NCBI GenBank assembly: GCA_002692725.1
Contig: NZLU01000013.1
Span: 1 to 55,861, forward strand
Source: Ponticaulis sp.
GTDB lineage: Bacteria; Pseudomonadota; Alphaproteobacteria; Caulobacterales; Hyphomonadaceae
Direction of reading: 5' to 3'
Length of the DNA: 55,861 nt
Made by a program: the position numbers and the translations under genes. The stretch's first letter is position 1, and every line of letters starts with the position of its first letter. This document shows, piece by piece, positions 1 to 7,134 of this stretch. The notes beneath the pieces were generated by a model. That model had not been told where the DNA came from. It saw only the letters and a list, made by a program, of their open reading frames with translations, and searched no databases.

Positions 1-15
1 CCTTACCATGTGGAG

Positions 16-37
16 GTAGCAGCATGATCGCTGCTAC
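16..37. repeat. perfect 8-bp inverted repeat near the left edge
   Basis: GTAGCAGC (16-23) and GCTGCTAC (30-37) form a perfect stem around a six-base loop. A second smaller palindrome, CGGTGG/CCACCG, lies at about 64-76. No gene ends here within the window, so a terminator role cannot be assessed, and no T-run follows. Confidence 0.4.
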
Positions 38-231
38 GTGGAAACCGCCGGACTAACATAAACGGTGGACCACCGCAGTGGGGCAGACCACCTTTATGGA
101 ATGCGATTGCACACACTTCTGGCATTATCATTTTCTGGATTGGATCAAATGCTCCAGACTTCCCATTTCTTCCAAGATGGCTGGATTATTTACTCTTAGC
201 TTGCTGCGTACTCTCTGCGGTAAGTTCGTGC

Positions 232-1080
232 ATGGTGACCATCGAAGCACGGTACGGAGGAGTAAATTTTCGACAGATGTGCGGTCGATTTATTGCATTG
301 TGGTGCTACTTATTCGCTTTGCCGCTAGCCATTTCTTACTTCGTGATTTTTTTATTCTGGCTCGCCCCACCCATGGGAAAGTTCTTTGTACATACCTTCC
401 TCCAGTCATTCGAATCACTAGCAATGTTAATCGGAAGAGTTTTCTCTTCTTACTTCTCTATTATCAACTTGCCCGGAATAAACTCAGTCTTGAATTATTT
501 CCTTACGATACTTTTTACCGTTGTTTTATTGCGAGCGATGTTAGTAGGATGGTCTTTTTTCCGCAAAAAAATGACACTGCCAAAACTATATGAAGACACA
601 TTCATTTCGCTAGGTATTTTGCTTGCGGGTTATGTCCTCTCGCTGTTAATTTCACTGATCATTGGGGTAATTCTTGGACTGGGTAGTGCTGTATTATCTG
701 CCACGGATGAATCATTATCTGCCACGGATGAATCGAGCATAATTTGGGGTTTGGTCGTTGCTGTGCTTTTTGTAGTCACAGTAGCTGTGTTGATTGCCCA
801 AAAAGCCGTATTGAATAAAAAAGTTCACAACGAAGCCGAGCAAGATTGTGACCGGGCCGAACCCGATGAAGTTGCAATTTTTCTAAATGCTTCTCGGCGC
901 AAAAAGAAACAAAAGCTCAAAGAAGTTTTAGCCTCTGCAGAGGCTGGACAGAATATCGATGCACACCTCAAAATGTTATACAAAGTCGCTAACGAGCTTC
1001 CCAGGAGTGAACCTTTTTGGCGCTCGTTCTGCAAAACCCTTCTAAAGATTGAAATACTATCCACTCTCAATCGTAATTGA
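232..1080 (+). CDS. hypothetical multi-pass membrane protein
   Basis: This is a 282-residue protein that I do not recognise. It has about four hydrophobic segments, near residues 18-45, 100-120, 122-160 and 170-192. A charged cytoplasmic-looking C-terminal tail is rich in K and R (RRKKKQKLKE near 223). Between the third and fourth segments is a duplicated LSATDES peptide, encoded by a 21-bp tandem repeat. The ATG at 232 has only a weak ribosome site, and the frame stays open upstream to about position 27 without a good start codon. An internal ATG at 277 is an alternative. It faces the 3' end of the Argonaute operon, with the hairpin array between them. AT-rich codon use suggests it belongs to the accessory island. 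Confidence 0.6.
   Translation: MVTIEARYGGVNFRQMCGRFIALWCYLFALPLAISYFVIFLFWLAPPMGKFFVHTFLQSFESLAMLIGRVFSSYFSIINLPGINSVLNYFLTILFTVVLLRAMLVGWSFFRKKMTLPKLYEDTFISLGILLAGYVLSLLISLIIGVILGLGSAVLSATDESLSATDESSIIWGLVVAVLFVVTVAVLIAQKAVLNKKVHNEAEQDCDRAEPDEVAIFLNASRRKKKQKLKEVLASAEAGQNIDAHLKMLYKVANELPRSEPFWRSFCKTLLKIEILSTLNRN
694..735 (+). repeat. 21-bp tandem duplication inside the membrane protein gene
   Basis: Two copies of a 21-bp unit (694-714 and 715-735) differ at only the last base. Seven codons per unit keep the frame, duplicating LSATDES. It could expand or contract by slippage without breaking the gene. Confidence 0.85.
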
Positions 1081-1154
1081 GCTACAGATAATGCTCAGCA
1101 GCGGTAAAGGCATTAGAAAAGGTCAAGAGACTTTAGATCCGTGAATCTATTCAA

Positions 1155-1264
1155 GCGAGGTAGTGCGCTGCAGCGCCTGTGTGAAGTAGTGTGTCCTGAA
1201 GGACTGTGTGCGAGGTAGTGCGCTGCAGCGCCTGTGTGAAGTAGTGTGTCCTGAAGGACTGTGT
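1155..1264. repeat. two tandem 55-bp units, each with two hairpins
   Basis: The 55-bp unit at 1155-1209 is repeated exactly at 1210-1264. Each unit carries a 12-bp perfect palindrome GCGCTGCAGCGC (1165-1176, 1220-1231) and a GTCC-TGAA-GGAC hairpin (1193-1204, 1248-1259). Each hairpin is preceded by GTAGTG and followed by TGTGTG. It lies between the 3' ends of the membrane protein gene and the convergent Argonaute operon. It does not look like CRISPR: there are no unique spacers. Confidence 0.85.
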
Positions 1265-1279
1265 GCAAGAGTGTGCCTT

Positions 1280-1333
1280 GTAGTGCATTTCATGCACAAA
1301 AGGCCTCTTGGCAGGGAGACGCTACGCTCTCCC
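1280..1333. repeat. two further hairpins continuing the array
   Basis: A fifth GTAGTG copy (1280-1285) opens a GTGCAT-TTC-ATGCAC hairpin (1283-1297). An AGGCCT palindrome (1301-1306) and a GGGAGA/TCTCCC inverted repeat (1314-1333) follow. Together with the two 55-bp units, the stretch 1081-1426, which has no gene, is mostly secondary-structure-forming DNA. Confidence 0.6.
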
Positions 1334-1426
1334 GTGCACCCTCTACCGCAGCTGAAACATTCCAATCTATGCTGTCGCTGCGATCCAGATATTGGACAAT
1401 GTATTCAGATAAACTCGTCAGCAACA

Positions 1427-2884
1427 TTATATGTAGCGTCGGTAATCCGTGCTTATAGACTGATCATTTGTGACATATTTCAACACTTCTCCCACTTTTC
1501 GTGACGCCCTGATGGGGATCGGCAGCCTCTGATTCATCTGTGTTGAGTTCCAATTGATCTTCGTCAGTGAAAAAACTTCCTCAGCAATTTGAGCGATTGT
1601 GCTGTCGCTGCTTTGGTGGGGACAAAGTAGTAAAGGGTTAGGAACATAGACGCCTGGATATGTACCGTAATACGGAATGCTTCCATTCGTGTAGAGGAGG
1701 CCTTTTCCGTCAAGATCGACAAAGGTTCCTCTCAAGACCGGATAGTCGCCGTCTCTCAAGACGCGAACATCATAAGACTCCTGTACCCAAACAAGATCGC
1801 GCAGCTCAGCTTGGCATTCCTCCAATGCCTCGATGATACCTTCCGCTTCCTCATCTCGAAACCGAGAGGTCTTCATGACGATTACACGTGCAGGAGAGTG
1901 CTTGTGATGATCTCGATAGGCTCCAAGAACGGTTCGGATCAGATCGAATGCATCCTGCTTAGCCATGTAGGGGTGGCGACCTCGTGTCTCAGTCTGCGCG
2001 CGTCGGCCCTTGAGGATGAAACCACGCCCCCGCTCGTCAAACATCTGGGCGGAACTGGTCCATAGCTGTTGCCCGCTCACGTCGCGATAGAAGCTGATGC
2101 CGATATAGCACGCCTTGAACTCGCCCTCGCGGGGCAGACGCCGCCACGGGACACGACCGCTGCCCTTGTAGTAAAGCGTCGTCAGCAAATTCCATGCGCG
2201 GCCCGCACGATCCTGAATCTTCCGATCACTGCTTTCCTTGATCTTTCTTGGTATCTTAGCTCCTTCGTTGATGACGTCTTCCCAGACAATTTGAATGGGG
2301 AAGTTCATGTTCATGGTGCGGGCCTTCAATAGGCCCCTGAAATTCGGCGCGTCCGAACCGCCGCTATCGTCCTTTTCAGTCGTCCCCTTACCGCTGACAT
2401 GCGCAACCCACACGCGCTCTATGAGATTTACAGGTAACGCCACAATAGCAACCTCGGGACGGCTTCCTCCATCATCAAGCGCTTGCAGATTTCGACAAAT
2501 TGCGTCCACGGCCATTGTGACAGCCTTACCGTCATCAGGCTCTTTGACGATGCGGTCGATTTCGGACTTTGAAAGTGCTGAGGTGGCCTCAGAAAAGATC
2601 GAAAAATTGCACCGGAACGGATTCCTGTTCTTGAGACCAGGAAAATCTGGGTGAAGGTTCGGCAGGTTCTCTGACTGACTTTCGAACCCGTTTGCCGCCT
2701 CGCTCAAGAACGTCTCGGTATACTCAATAGTTGCTGCACTGCCTACGACACCAACCTTTATTACCTCGCCAAGGTGAGTTTGGAGAGGGCCAGCCTCTAT
2801 GAGGCCCAAGCGCGGATCAGGGTGGCTATGCTTGTCGCCAAACTCCAGAAGCGGTTCGTCAAAGACTTTGCTCTCAAACTGCAT
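1427..2884 (-). CDS. short prokaryotic Argonaute (MID-PIWI), SPARDA type
   Basis: This 485-residue protein fits the short pAgo family, which has only MID and PIWI domains and lacks PIWI catalytic residues. The start resembles that of the family (EPLLEFG near residue 11, then DPRLGL). The MID-like part follows ([16 protein letters not shown]). The PIWI half has [31 protein letters not shown] and the characteristic [17 protein letters not shown] near the C-terminus. In characterised systems the protein loads a guide and detects invading DNA, while cleavage is left to its partner. I chose ATG 2884, preceded by GGAG/GGAAAG and overlapping the partner's end by 11 bases. A GTG at 2923 would add 13 residues. 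The upstream partner encodes the nuclease-APAZ effector, so the two form one translationally coupled operon. Confidence 0.9.
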   Translation of the reverse strand: MQFESKVFDEPLLEFGDKHSHPDPRLGLIEAGPLQTHLGEVIKVGVVGSAATIEYTETFLSEAANGFESQSENLPNLHPDFPGLKNRNPFRCNFSIFSEATSALSKSEIDRIVKEPDDGKAVTMAVDAICRNLQALDDGGSRPEVAIVALPVNLIERVWVAHVSGKGTTEKDDSGGSDAPNFRGLLKARTMNMNFPIQIVWEDVINEGAKIPRKIKESSDRKIQDRAGRAWNLLTTLYYKGSGRVPWRRLPREGEFKACYIGISFYRDVSGQQLWTSSAQMFDERGRGFILKGRRAQTETRGRHPYMAKQDAFDLIRTVLGAYRDHHKHSPARVIVMKTSRFRDEEAEGIIEALEECQAELRDLVWVQESYDVRVLRDGDYPVLRGTFVDLDGKGLLYTNGSIPYYGTYPGVYVPNPLLLCPHQSSDSTIAQIAEEVFSLTKINWNSTQMNQRLPIPIRASRKVGEVLKYVTNDQSISTDYRRYI

Positions 2885-4208
2885 CTTTCCAAAGCTCCGC
2901 CTGCTGAGAATCCTCTTGCTCACTCACCACCTTGGGCCTGCCCCATGCATCTTCAGGCACAGTCGTCGGTAATGTCAGAACCGGCGGCCCGCCAAAAGCA
3001 AGTATCGGAACTTCGCTACTCTCCTCGTCAAATAAGCCCCGAACTTCGTTTGCCGCTCGTGAAAGCAGTCGGTTCCACATAATCAACTGGCCGCGGAGCG
3101 AGGCGTTGTTGTCCAGACGCTTTTTGCCTGACAAGAGGGCATCAGGGTATGAGTGCGGAATAAACCCATTCGTCGTGAAGTGATATGTTGGCGTTATGAT
3201 CAGGTTCCACTCATCGCCAAAGCACTCGAACCTTGGGACAAATGCATGATGGCGAACAAAAGCTACACGCTCTGGATTCGCCTTTTTTTGCACCACATTG
3301 ACGACGGTTGTCGTTGCTCTCTTTTTGGCTGAGTCGTAGGTGAACGCGCGGGACGTGTTCTTCTCTTTTGCCAAGAAGTGGAAAAGCTTCTTCGCCTTGT
3401 CCCAGCGTAATTCATCGCGAAACTGATGCTGCAATGTATTTCTAAGCAGGAACGCAAAGTTATGCATCTCGTGAATATCTTCATGAAACGCAATGCTTGC
3501 CGTATCGATCGCTTCGACCTGATCCAGATCAACAATTTCGCGTGTCACTTCCTCTCTGGGGTCATGAAATGACCAAAAGCTCCCGCCCTTGATTGCCCAG
3601 TCAAACCGGGGTGAATCACTTGAATCCAGCAACACGGACGTTGCTTTCTTTCCATCAAATGATGTTGAGGCTACGAAAATCTCATTCGGCAGTTTGATCG
3701 GAAGCATATTTACGAGAGCATCTTCACCACCACCCAAGGGCGGCACATAATAGCCAGCGCCGTGTTTAGGAACCGTAAGTGCAGCAAGTCTGTCTACCGC
3801 CGTGTGGTCTAAGACGTCATCAAATTTACTAAACGAAAGCTTGCGTGAGCCTTCTCCGACACCTAACGAGACGTCCTTCCAATAGTATGTTTCATCAGAA
3901 ACACGATAAAGTACAATTATCACGGGAAGGTTTGATACATGCCAATAAGCGAGATCATCGCCTTCAAGTAGATATGTGAAACCATGTTCGGTTTCAGCTG
4001 TATATTTGACGCTTTCTGTTGTTTTGATTTGCACAGCGATCATTCTCGCTTGTGGCTCACCATCAATCATAATCTCGGCAATGCCATCGATTCCAGCTTC
4101 AAGCCGTGATCGACCATCAAACTGAAAATTCATGCTAAGGAATCTCGTTCGGACCGCAGATTCTCCACGCTCTCCGAGCATCTGACTTTGTGTGATCTTT
4201 TTAGCCAT
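2874..4208 (-). CDS. DREN-APAZ effector: DUF4365 nuclease fused to APAZ domain (SPARDA)
   Basis: This 444-residue protein has an N-terminal DUF4365 domain of the PD-(D/E)XK nuclease fold. GERGE places a conserved Glu at 16, GIDGIAEI places Asp at 41, and AVQIKTTE gives the Q-x-K motif at 60-62. The residues after about 160 match in size and position the APAZ region, which replaces the missing N/PAZ half of the short Argonaute next door. From established work on alphaproteobacterial SPARDA systems, the heterodimer recognises guide-matched plasmid or phage nucleic acid. It then unleashes collateral DNase and RNase activity that kills or halts the cell. It is the first gene of the operon, with a candidate promoter at 4225-4254. 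The start ATG at 4208 is followed by a basic, helical N-terminus. Confidence 0.88.
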   Translation of the reverse strand: MAKKITQSQMLGERGESAVRTRFLSMNFQFDGRSRLEAGIDGIAEIMIDGEPQARMIAVQIKTTESVKYTAETEHGFTYLLEGDDLAYWHVSNLPVIIVLYRVSDETYYWKDVSLGVGEGSRKLSFSKFDDVLDHTAVDRLAALTVPKHGAGYYVPPLGGGEDALVNMLPIKLPNEIFVASTSFDGKKATSVLLDSSDSPRFDWAIKGGSFWSFHDPREEVTREIVDLDQVEAIDTASIAFHEDIHEMHNFAFLLRNTLQHQFRDELRWDKAKKLFHFLAKEKNTSRAFTYDSAKKRATTTVVNVVQKKANPERVAFVRHHAFVPRFECFGDEWNLIITPTYHFTTNGFIPHSYPDALLSGKKRLDNNASLRGQLIMWNRLLSRAANEVRGLFDEESSEVPILAFGGPPVLTLPTTVPEDAWGRPKVVSEQEDSQQAELWKDAV

Positions 4209-4224
4209 ATCACCAGATCAGCAC

Positions 4225-4254
4225 ATAACAAGAACAAATGCACGCATTTATCAA
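4225..4254 (-). promoter_or_regulatory. candidate promoter and palindromic operator of the SPARDA operon
   Basis: On the minus strand TTGATA (4254-4249) and TGTTAT (4230-4225) are spaced by 18 bases, ending 17 bases before the effector start. Between them sits a perfect inverted repeat AAATGC-AC-GCATTT (4236-4249), overlapping the -35 edge. This is a position where a repressor dimer would block transcription. No regulator gene is identified. Confidence 0.45.
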
Positions 4255-4270
4255 CCCCATCCAACAATAG

Positions 4271-4293
4271 ACTCACAGCATTGTGAGTTTTTT
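4271..4293 (+). terminator. rho-independent terminator hairpin
   Basis: ACTCACA (4271-4277), loop GCAT, TGTGAGT (4282-4288), followed by a run of T on the plus strand. It points toward ardA and away from the SPARDA operon. It would therefore stop plus-strand transcription entering the ardA leader, or antisense transcription emerging from SPARDA. Confidence 0.65.
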
Positions 4294-4543
4294 AGTCGCA
4301 CCCTTCGGGCCGAGCTCTCGTGAACCGAACTTGCCTCGCAGTTGTCTAGGCCATCCGGCTTCGATCCCTTGCGTAGGGCTTAGGGGCCAGCCCCTTAGCG
4401 CACTTCGCTTAAAATAGACGGTCTCCCGAGGCTCGCTGGCAAGCCTGCTGCGCCCGCCGTCGATTTTCATCTCCGTTTGCACACCCCGTTCTCGGCGAAG
4501 GCCAAGGTTGCATGTGCAACCCATACCTTGCGGAGGTTTTAAG
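4294..4543 (+). promoter_or_regulatory. structured leader upstream of ardA, possible oriT or single-strand promoter
   Basis: This 250-base stretch has no gene. It holds several stem-loops: CCC-TTC-GGG (4301-4309), AGGGGC-CA-GCCCCT (4382-4395) and GGTTGCA-TG-TGCAACC (4506-4521). The last lies just before the GCGGAGG ribosome site of ardA. On conjugative plasmids, anti-restriction genes are known to be expressed early from folded single-stranded DNA, and such dense structure fits that role. No nic consensus is recognised, so the function is inference. Confidence 0.35.
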
Positions 4544-5059
4544 ATGAAAAACGAAGGAGAAATCAGAATTTATGTGGCCTGTCTCGCAGCCTATAATAAC
4601 GGCTATTTGCACGAGCAGTGGATTGATGCCACGCTCGGCGAAGACGTAATCTGGGATCAGATTAACGAGGTTTTGAAAACCTCACCCATACCAGATGCGG
4701 AAGAATGGGCAATCCATGACTATGAAGGCTTTGAAGGGCTGAACATCTCTGAATACGAAGGTATTCAAAGTGTCGTCGAAAAGGCAGAATTCATCGAAGA
4801 GCATGGCCGCTTGGGCGCGGAGCTGATCACTTACTACGGTGATATGGAGACAGCGCGCAAAGCGCTCGAAGACGATTATGCTGGCGTCTACAAATCTCTG
4901 GCCGAGTTTGCGGAAGAGCTAACCGAGCAGACCACGCAAATTCCGGACTCGCTGCAATATTACATCGATTATGAGCGCATGGCGCGTGATCTTGCCGTAA
5001 ATGATGTTCTGGCCATCGAGCTTGGCTTTGACGAAATCCACGTCTTCTGGAGCCGATAA
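4544..5059 (+). CDS. ardA: ArdA antirestriction protein
   Basis: This 171-residue, strongly acidic protein begins IRIYVACLAAYNNGYLHEQW, the characteristic ArdA N-terminus (RIYVACLAAYN, LHG/EQWIDA). It continues with WAIHDYEGF and a YYGD segment. ArdA dimers mimic bent B-DNA and inhibit type I restriction enzymes, protecting DNA entering a new host by conjugation. The start is ATG 4544, with an excellent GCGGAGG site 7 bases away; the frame extends upstream to 4508 but only through the leader hairpin. A small ORF follows after one base. Its presence beside mobilisation genes fits a transferable element, and it contrasts with the neighbouring defence operon. Confidence 0.93.
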   Translation: MKNEGEIRIYVACLAAYNNGYLHEQWIDATLGEDVIWDQINEVLKTSPIPDAEEWAIHDYEGFEGLNISEYEGIQSVVEKAEFIEEHGRLGAELITYYGDMETARKALEDDYAGVYKSLAEFAEELTEQTTQIPDSLQYYIDYERMARDLAVNDVLAIELGFDEIHVFWSR

Positions 5060-5060
5060 G

Positions 5061-5312
5061 ATGAGCTACCATACACACGAAATAGAATGGCAGGGGATAA
5101 GAGTTTTCGTACGTTATGCCCCTGTTAAATGGAAAGTCATTTCTCACGTTGAGATCGAAGCTATCGAACCAGTTCGAGCGCCTTTGCCGATCACGCCGAC
5201 AGGCTATCTCTCACACCATATTCCGATAGGAAGCGTTGAAGCTGAATTCGACAATGTTACGGACTGCATTTTAAGCTGGTTAGATGAGCGTGCGCTGTCA
5301 GCGGAGTGGTAA
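5061..5312 (+). CDS. small hypothetical protein downstream of ardA
   Basis: This 83-residue protein begins MSYHTHEIEWQGI, one base after the ardA stop, so it is almost certainly translationally coupled to ardA. It has a beta-rich look (IRVFVRYAP, WKVISHVEIEA) with a PITPTGYLSHHIP segment. There is no signal peptide or membrane segment. I do not recognise a family. Its tight coupling suggests a role during DNA entry, but this is inference from position only. Confidence 0.7.
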   Translation: MSYHTHEIEWQGIRVFVRYAPVKWKVISHVEIEAIEPVRAPLPITPTGYLSHHIPIGSVEAEFDNVTDCILSWLDERALSAEW

Positions 5313-5416
5313 GAATACTTTTCGCAAACAATCCAAGATCTTCTTTTTCAAGAACGCAACTTTGGGTGGGGCTAATGCATTGATTTCCCAAAGTGTCCGA
5401 ATCATCGAAGAATCGT

Positions 5417-5446
5417 TTGACATATGTCAGATAACTCACATATACA
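5417..5446 (+). promoter_or_regulatory. promoter of the small HTH gene, with palindrome
   Basis: TTGACA (5417-5422) and TATACA (5441-5446) are spaced by 18 bases. The -35 box runs into the 10-bp palindrome GACATATGTC (5419-5428), a natural operator position. A very similar arrangement recurs at 5839-5868. Confidence 0.5.
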
Positions 5447-5482
5447 CCACCGCTTGAAATTTGTGACAAATTGGAGACAACG

Positions 5483-5698
5483 TTGCCGATTCGCAAGGGA
5501 AATCAAACATTTGATGGAATGAAAGAGGCTTGCGAACGGCTTGGTATCGCCAGAACTACAATGCTGCGTTACCTCGATAGCGGATTCTTTTCTGAGCCTG
5601 ATCGCGTCCGCGTGGGCAGAAATCAAAACTACCGCATTTTTACAGCTGAATGGTATGCGATTAACGAGCCAAGATTGGTACCTGAGGCTGATGATTGA
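5483..5698 (+). CDS. small MerR/excisionase-type helix-turn-helix protein
   Basis: This 71-residue protein reads MKEACERLGIARTTMLRYLD followed by GRNQNYRIFTAEW. That is a recognition helix plus wing, as in excisionase/AlpA-like and MerR-type DNA-binding domains. I chose TTG 5483 because GGAG lies 6 bases upstream; TTG 5471 would add four residues. It may bind the palindrome in its own promoter and the similar site before the next gene, which would make it the local regulator or a directionality factor of the element. No integrase partner is visible. Confidence 0.65.
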   Translation: MPIRKGNQTFDGMKEACERLGIARTTMLRYLDSGFFSEPDRVRVGRNQNYRIFTAEWYAINEPRLVPEADD

Positions 5699-5838
5699 TT
5701 CATGCGACGTAAAGTAGCTAAACTAAAAAGTTCTTTTTACCATTGTTCTGCATACGTTCCACTTGAAAAAAAATGTTAACAAAATATGACTAAAATTATG
5801 GATCGACCCGGGGGGGGATTCAGCTGTCATTAATCTAG

Positions 5839-5868
5839 TTGACGTATGTATGAGATAGGTCATATAGG
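5839..5868 (+). promoter_or_regulatory. promoter of the 76-residue ORF, similar to the one at 5417
   Basis: TTGACG (5839-5844) and TATAGG (5863-5868) are spaced by 18 bases. From the -35 box on it shares TTGAC-TATGT, then GATA and a TCA-TATA pattern, with the promoter of the HTH gene. A run of eight G (5810-5817) lies about 20 bases upstream. Otherwise the gap 5699-5906 shows nothing. Confidence 0.4.
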
Positions 5869-5906
5869 TTGATTGTGTCGGCTAGTTCGCCTATATTTGT
5901 GACGGA

Positions 5907-6137
5907 ATGATGAAAATGAGCGAACGCAGTCGAAAAATTTTTGGCCCTCGCTTCGTTGTTGAAGACGAAGGAGATATTGATCGTGACAGGATCAAGGCGA
6001 GAGCAAAAACTCCGATAGAAAACAGAAAATCCGTTGACTTGCGGAAAGCCCGCGAGAAATTTGGCGATGCCACTTGGGATCGGGTGAAGCCCAATATTCT
6101 TGAAGCAGCTGACCAATTGAAGTCCGGCCCAAAGTAA
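5907..6137 (+). CDS. small basic hypothetical protein
   Basis: This 76-residue protein is rich in K, R, D and E, with DRDRIKARAKTPIENRKSVD in the middle and no hydrophobic segment. ATG codons at 5907, 5910 and 5916 are possible starts. It is followed after seven bases by a 219-residue ORF, suggesting a three-gene unit 5907-7072. No family is recognised. Confidence 0.55.
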   Translation: MMKMSERSRKIFGPRFVVEDEGDIDRDRIKARAKTPIENRKSVDLRKAREKFGDATWDRVKPNILEAADQLKSGPK

Positions 6138-6144
6138 ATTTTTC

Positions 6145-6804
6145 ATGTTTTTCGAAGATGAAACAGAAGGCTTCCAAGCCTTCTATTCTGATTGTGCGAA
6201 ATGCGTAAACGCATTCGTTGATCAGTCCGGTTTGCGGATTTCAATGAAAGAGTCTTTGTTGCTGCAGGTGTATTATTGCGCTTCCGAGACTGCGAGATTT
6301 CACAATATACCTCCCGACAATTTGAATCATTTCAAAGAGTTAGCGCATTTATCTTACTGGACAGCTAGGCTTAAGCCTTTCAGAATAGCTCCGCCTGGCG
6401 AAAACATGCAAATTCTGAAAGAATGGGCATTCATGGCCAACGGTCCGAGCTTTGACGTCGATAGCGATCTCTCTCAGGATGATTACAATGCTCGTGATTA
6501 TCAAATCCAAGAAAGCAAAGTCGCAAGTTATTCTGACTTCCCGTTAAATGAATGGCTGGGACTTTCGTTTTGTATGTTCAATGTTGAGCTCGCTTGGAAC
6601 ATGCAGCTCGAAGAAATTCGTGCACCGAAAGTTCGACAGGTATATGTGGAACAAACCAATACATTGCGTGACCGTTTTAAGTTTCGAATACACGCAGAAC
6701 TAGCAATGTCTCTGCGTCATCATACCTTTTCCGCTCGGGGGCTTGCTATCGCCTTGGAGAGCATTCTTGATCTGAACACTGATGAAACCACACCGTTTAC
6801 GTGA
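6145..6804 (+). CDS. hypothetical soluble protein
   Basis: This 219-residue protein has no signal peptide or membrane segment. It is mostly helical with many aromatic residues (FQAFYSDCAKCVNAF, LSYWTARLKPFRIAP, NEWLGLSFCMFNVELAW). I do not recognise it. No clear ribosome site precedes ATG 6145, so it may be coupled to the 76-residue ORF just upstream. Its 3' end overlaps a small membrane-protein gene by 23 bases, which indicates coupled expression. A soluble protein paired with a small membrane protein on a mobile element could be an accessory or defence pair, but no motif proves it. Confidence 0.6.
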   Translation: MFFEDETEGFQAFYSDCAKCVNAFVDQSGLRISMKESLLLQVYYCASETARFHNIPPDNLNHFKELAHLSYWTARLKPFRIAPPGENMQILKEWAFMANGPSFDVDSDLSQDDYNARDYQIQESKVASYSDFPLNEWLGLSFCMFNVELAWNMQLEEIRAPKVRQVYVEQTNTLRDRFKFRIHAELAMSLRHHTFSARGLAIALESILDLNTDETTPFT

Positions 6805-7072
6805 TTATAGATCGCTGGTTATCATCATCACCTTGGTGTTTGTTCCAGTGATTTCATTTTGGGGATCAGCAAAGTTGCTCTCAATTTTAGCGATCATGCT
6901 TACGTTTCTGAGCGCATCATTTCTACTTAGTTTAAAAGAAGAAGCCTATCAGTCTACAGATGTTAAACTGATATCTTATTGGCGAAAAATTGTGCACTCA
7001 GATGCCAAAACGGGAATGCTGTTCTTGCTTTGCTCAAGCGTAGTGCAATCAGTTGCGGTATTTAAGTCATAG
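6782..7072 (+). CDS. small membrane protein
   Basis: This 96-residue protein has two adjoining hydrophobic segments (about residues 11-28 and 30-48) and a third near the C-terminus (78-95), with a short charged loop between. It starts inside the preceding gene (23-base overlap), so the two are translationally coupled. No family is recognised; the size and topology would suit a membrane-acting effector or an anchor. Confidence 0.55.
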   Translation: MKPHRLRDYRSLVIIITLVFVPVISFWGSAKLLSILAIMLTFLSASFLLSLKEEAYQSTDVKLISYWRKIVHSDAKTGMLFLLCSSVVQSVAVFKS

Positions 7073-7134
7073 CTTGATGCATCAAAGATCTGGCTTTATT
7101 TCGAAACATCTAATGTATTTCAAAATATTTTCTC

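Noticed and set aside
78..593. Open frame of 171 codons overlapping the membrane-protein gene
   Set aside because: It lies in another frame of the 232-1080 gene, with cysteine- and arginine-rich composition and no protein-like pattern.
1155..1300. Possible CRISPR array beside the Argonaute genes
   Set aside because: The repeats are directly adjacent and contain palindromes; there are no unique spacers of even length and no cas genes.
1147..1504. Small ORFs on both strands through the hairpin array
   Set aside because: They are translations of the 55-bp repeats and palindromes, with no ribosome site.
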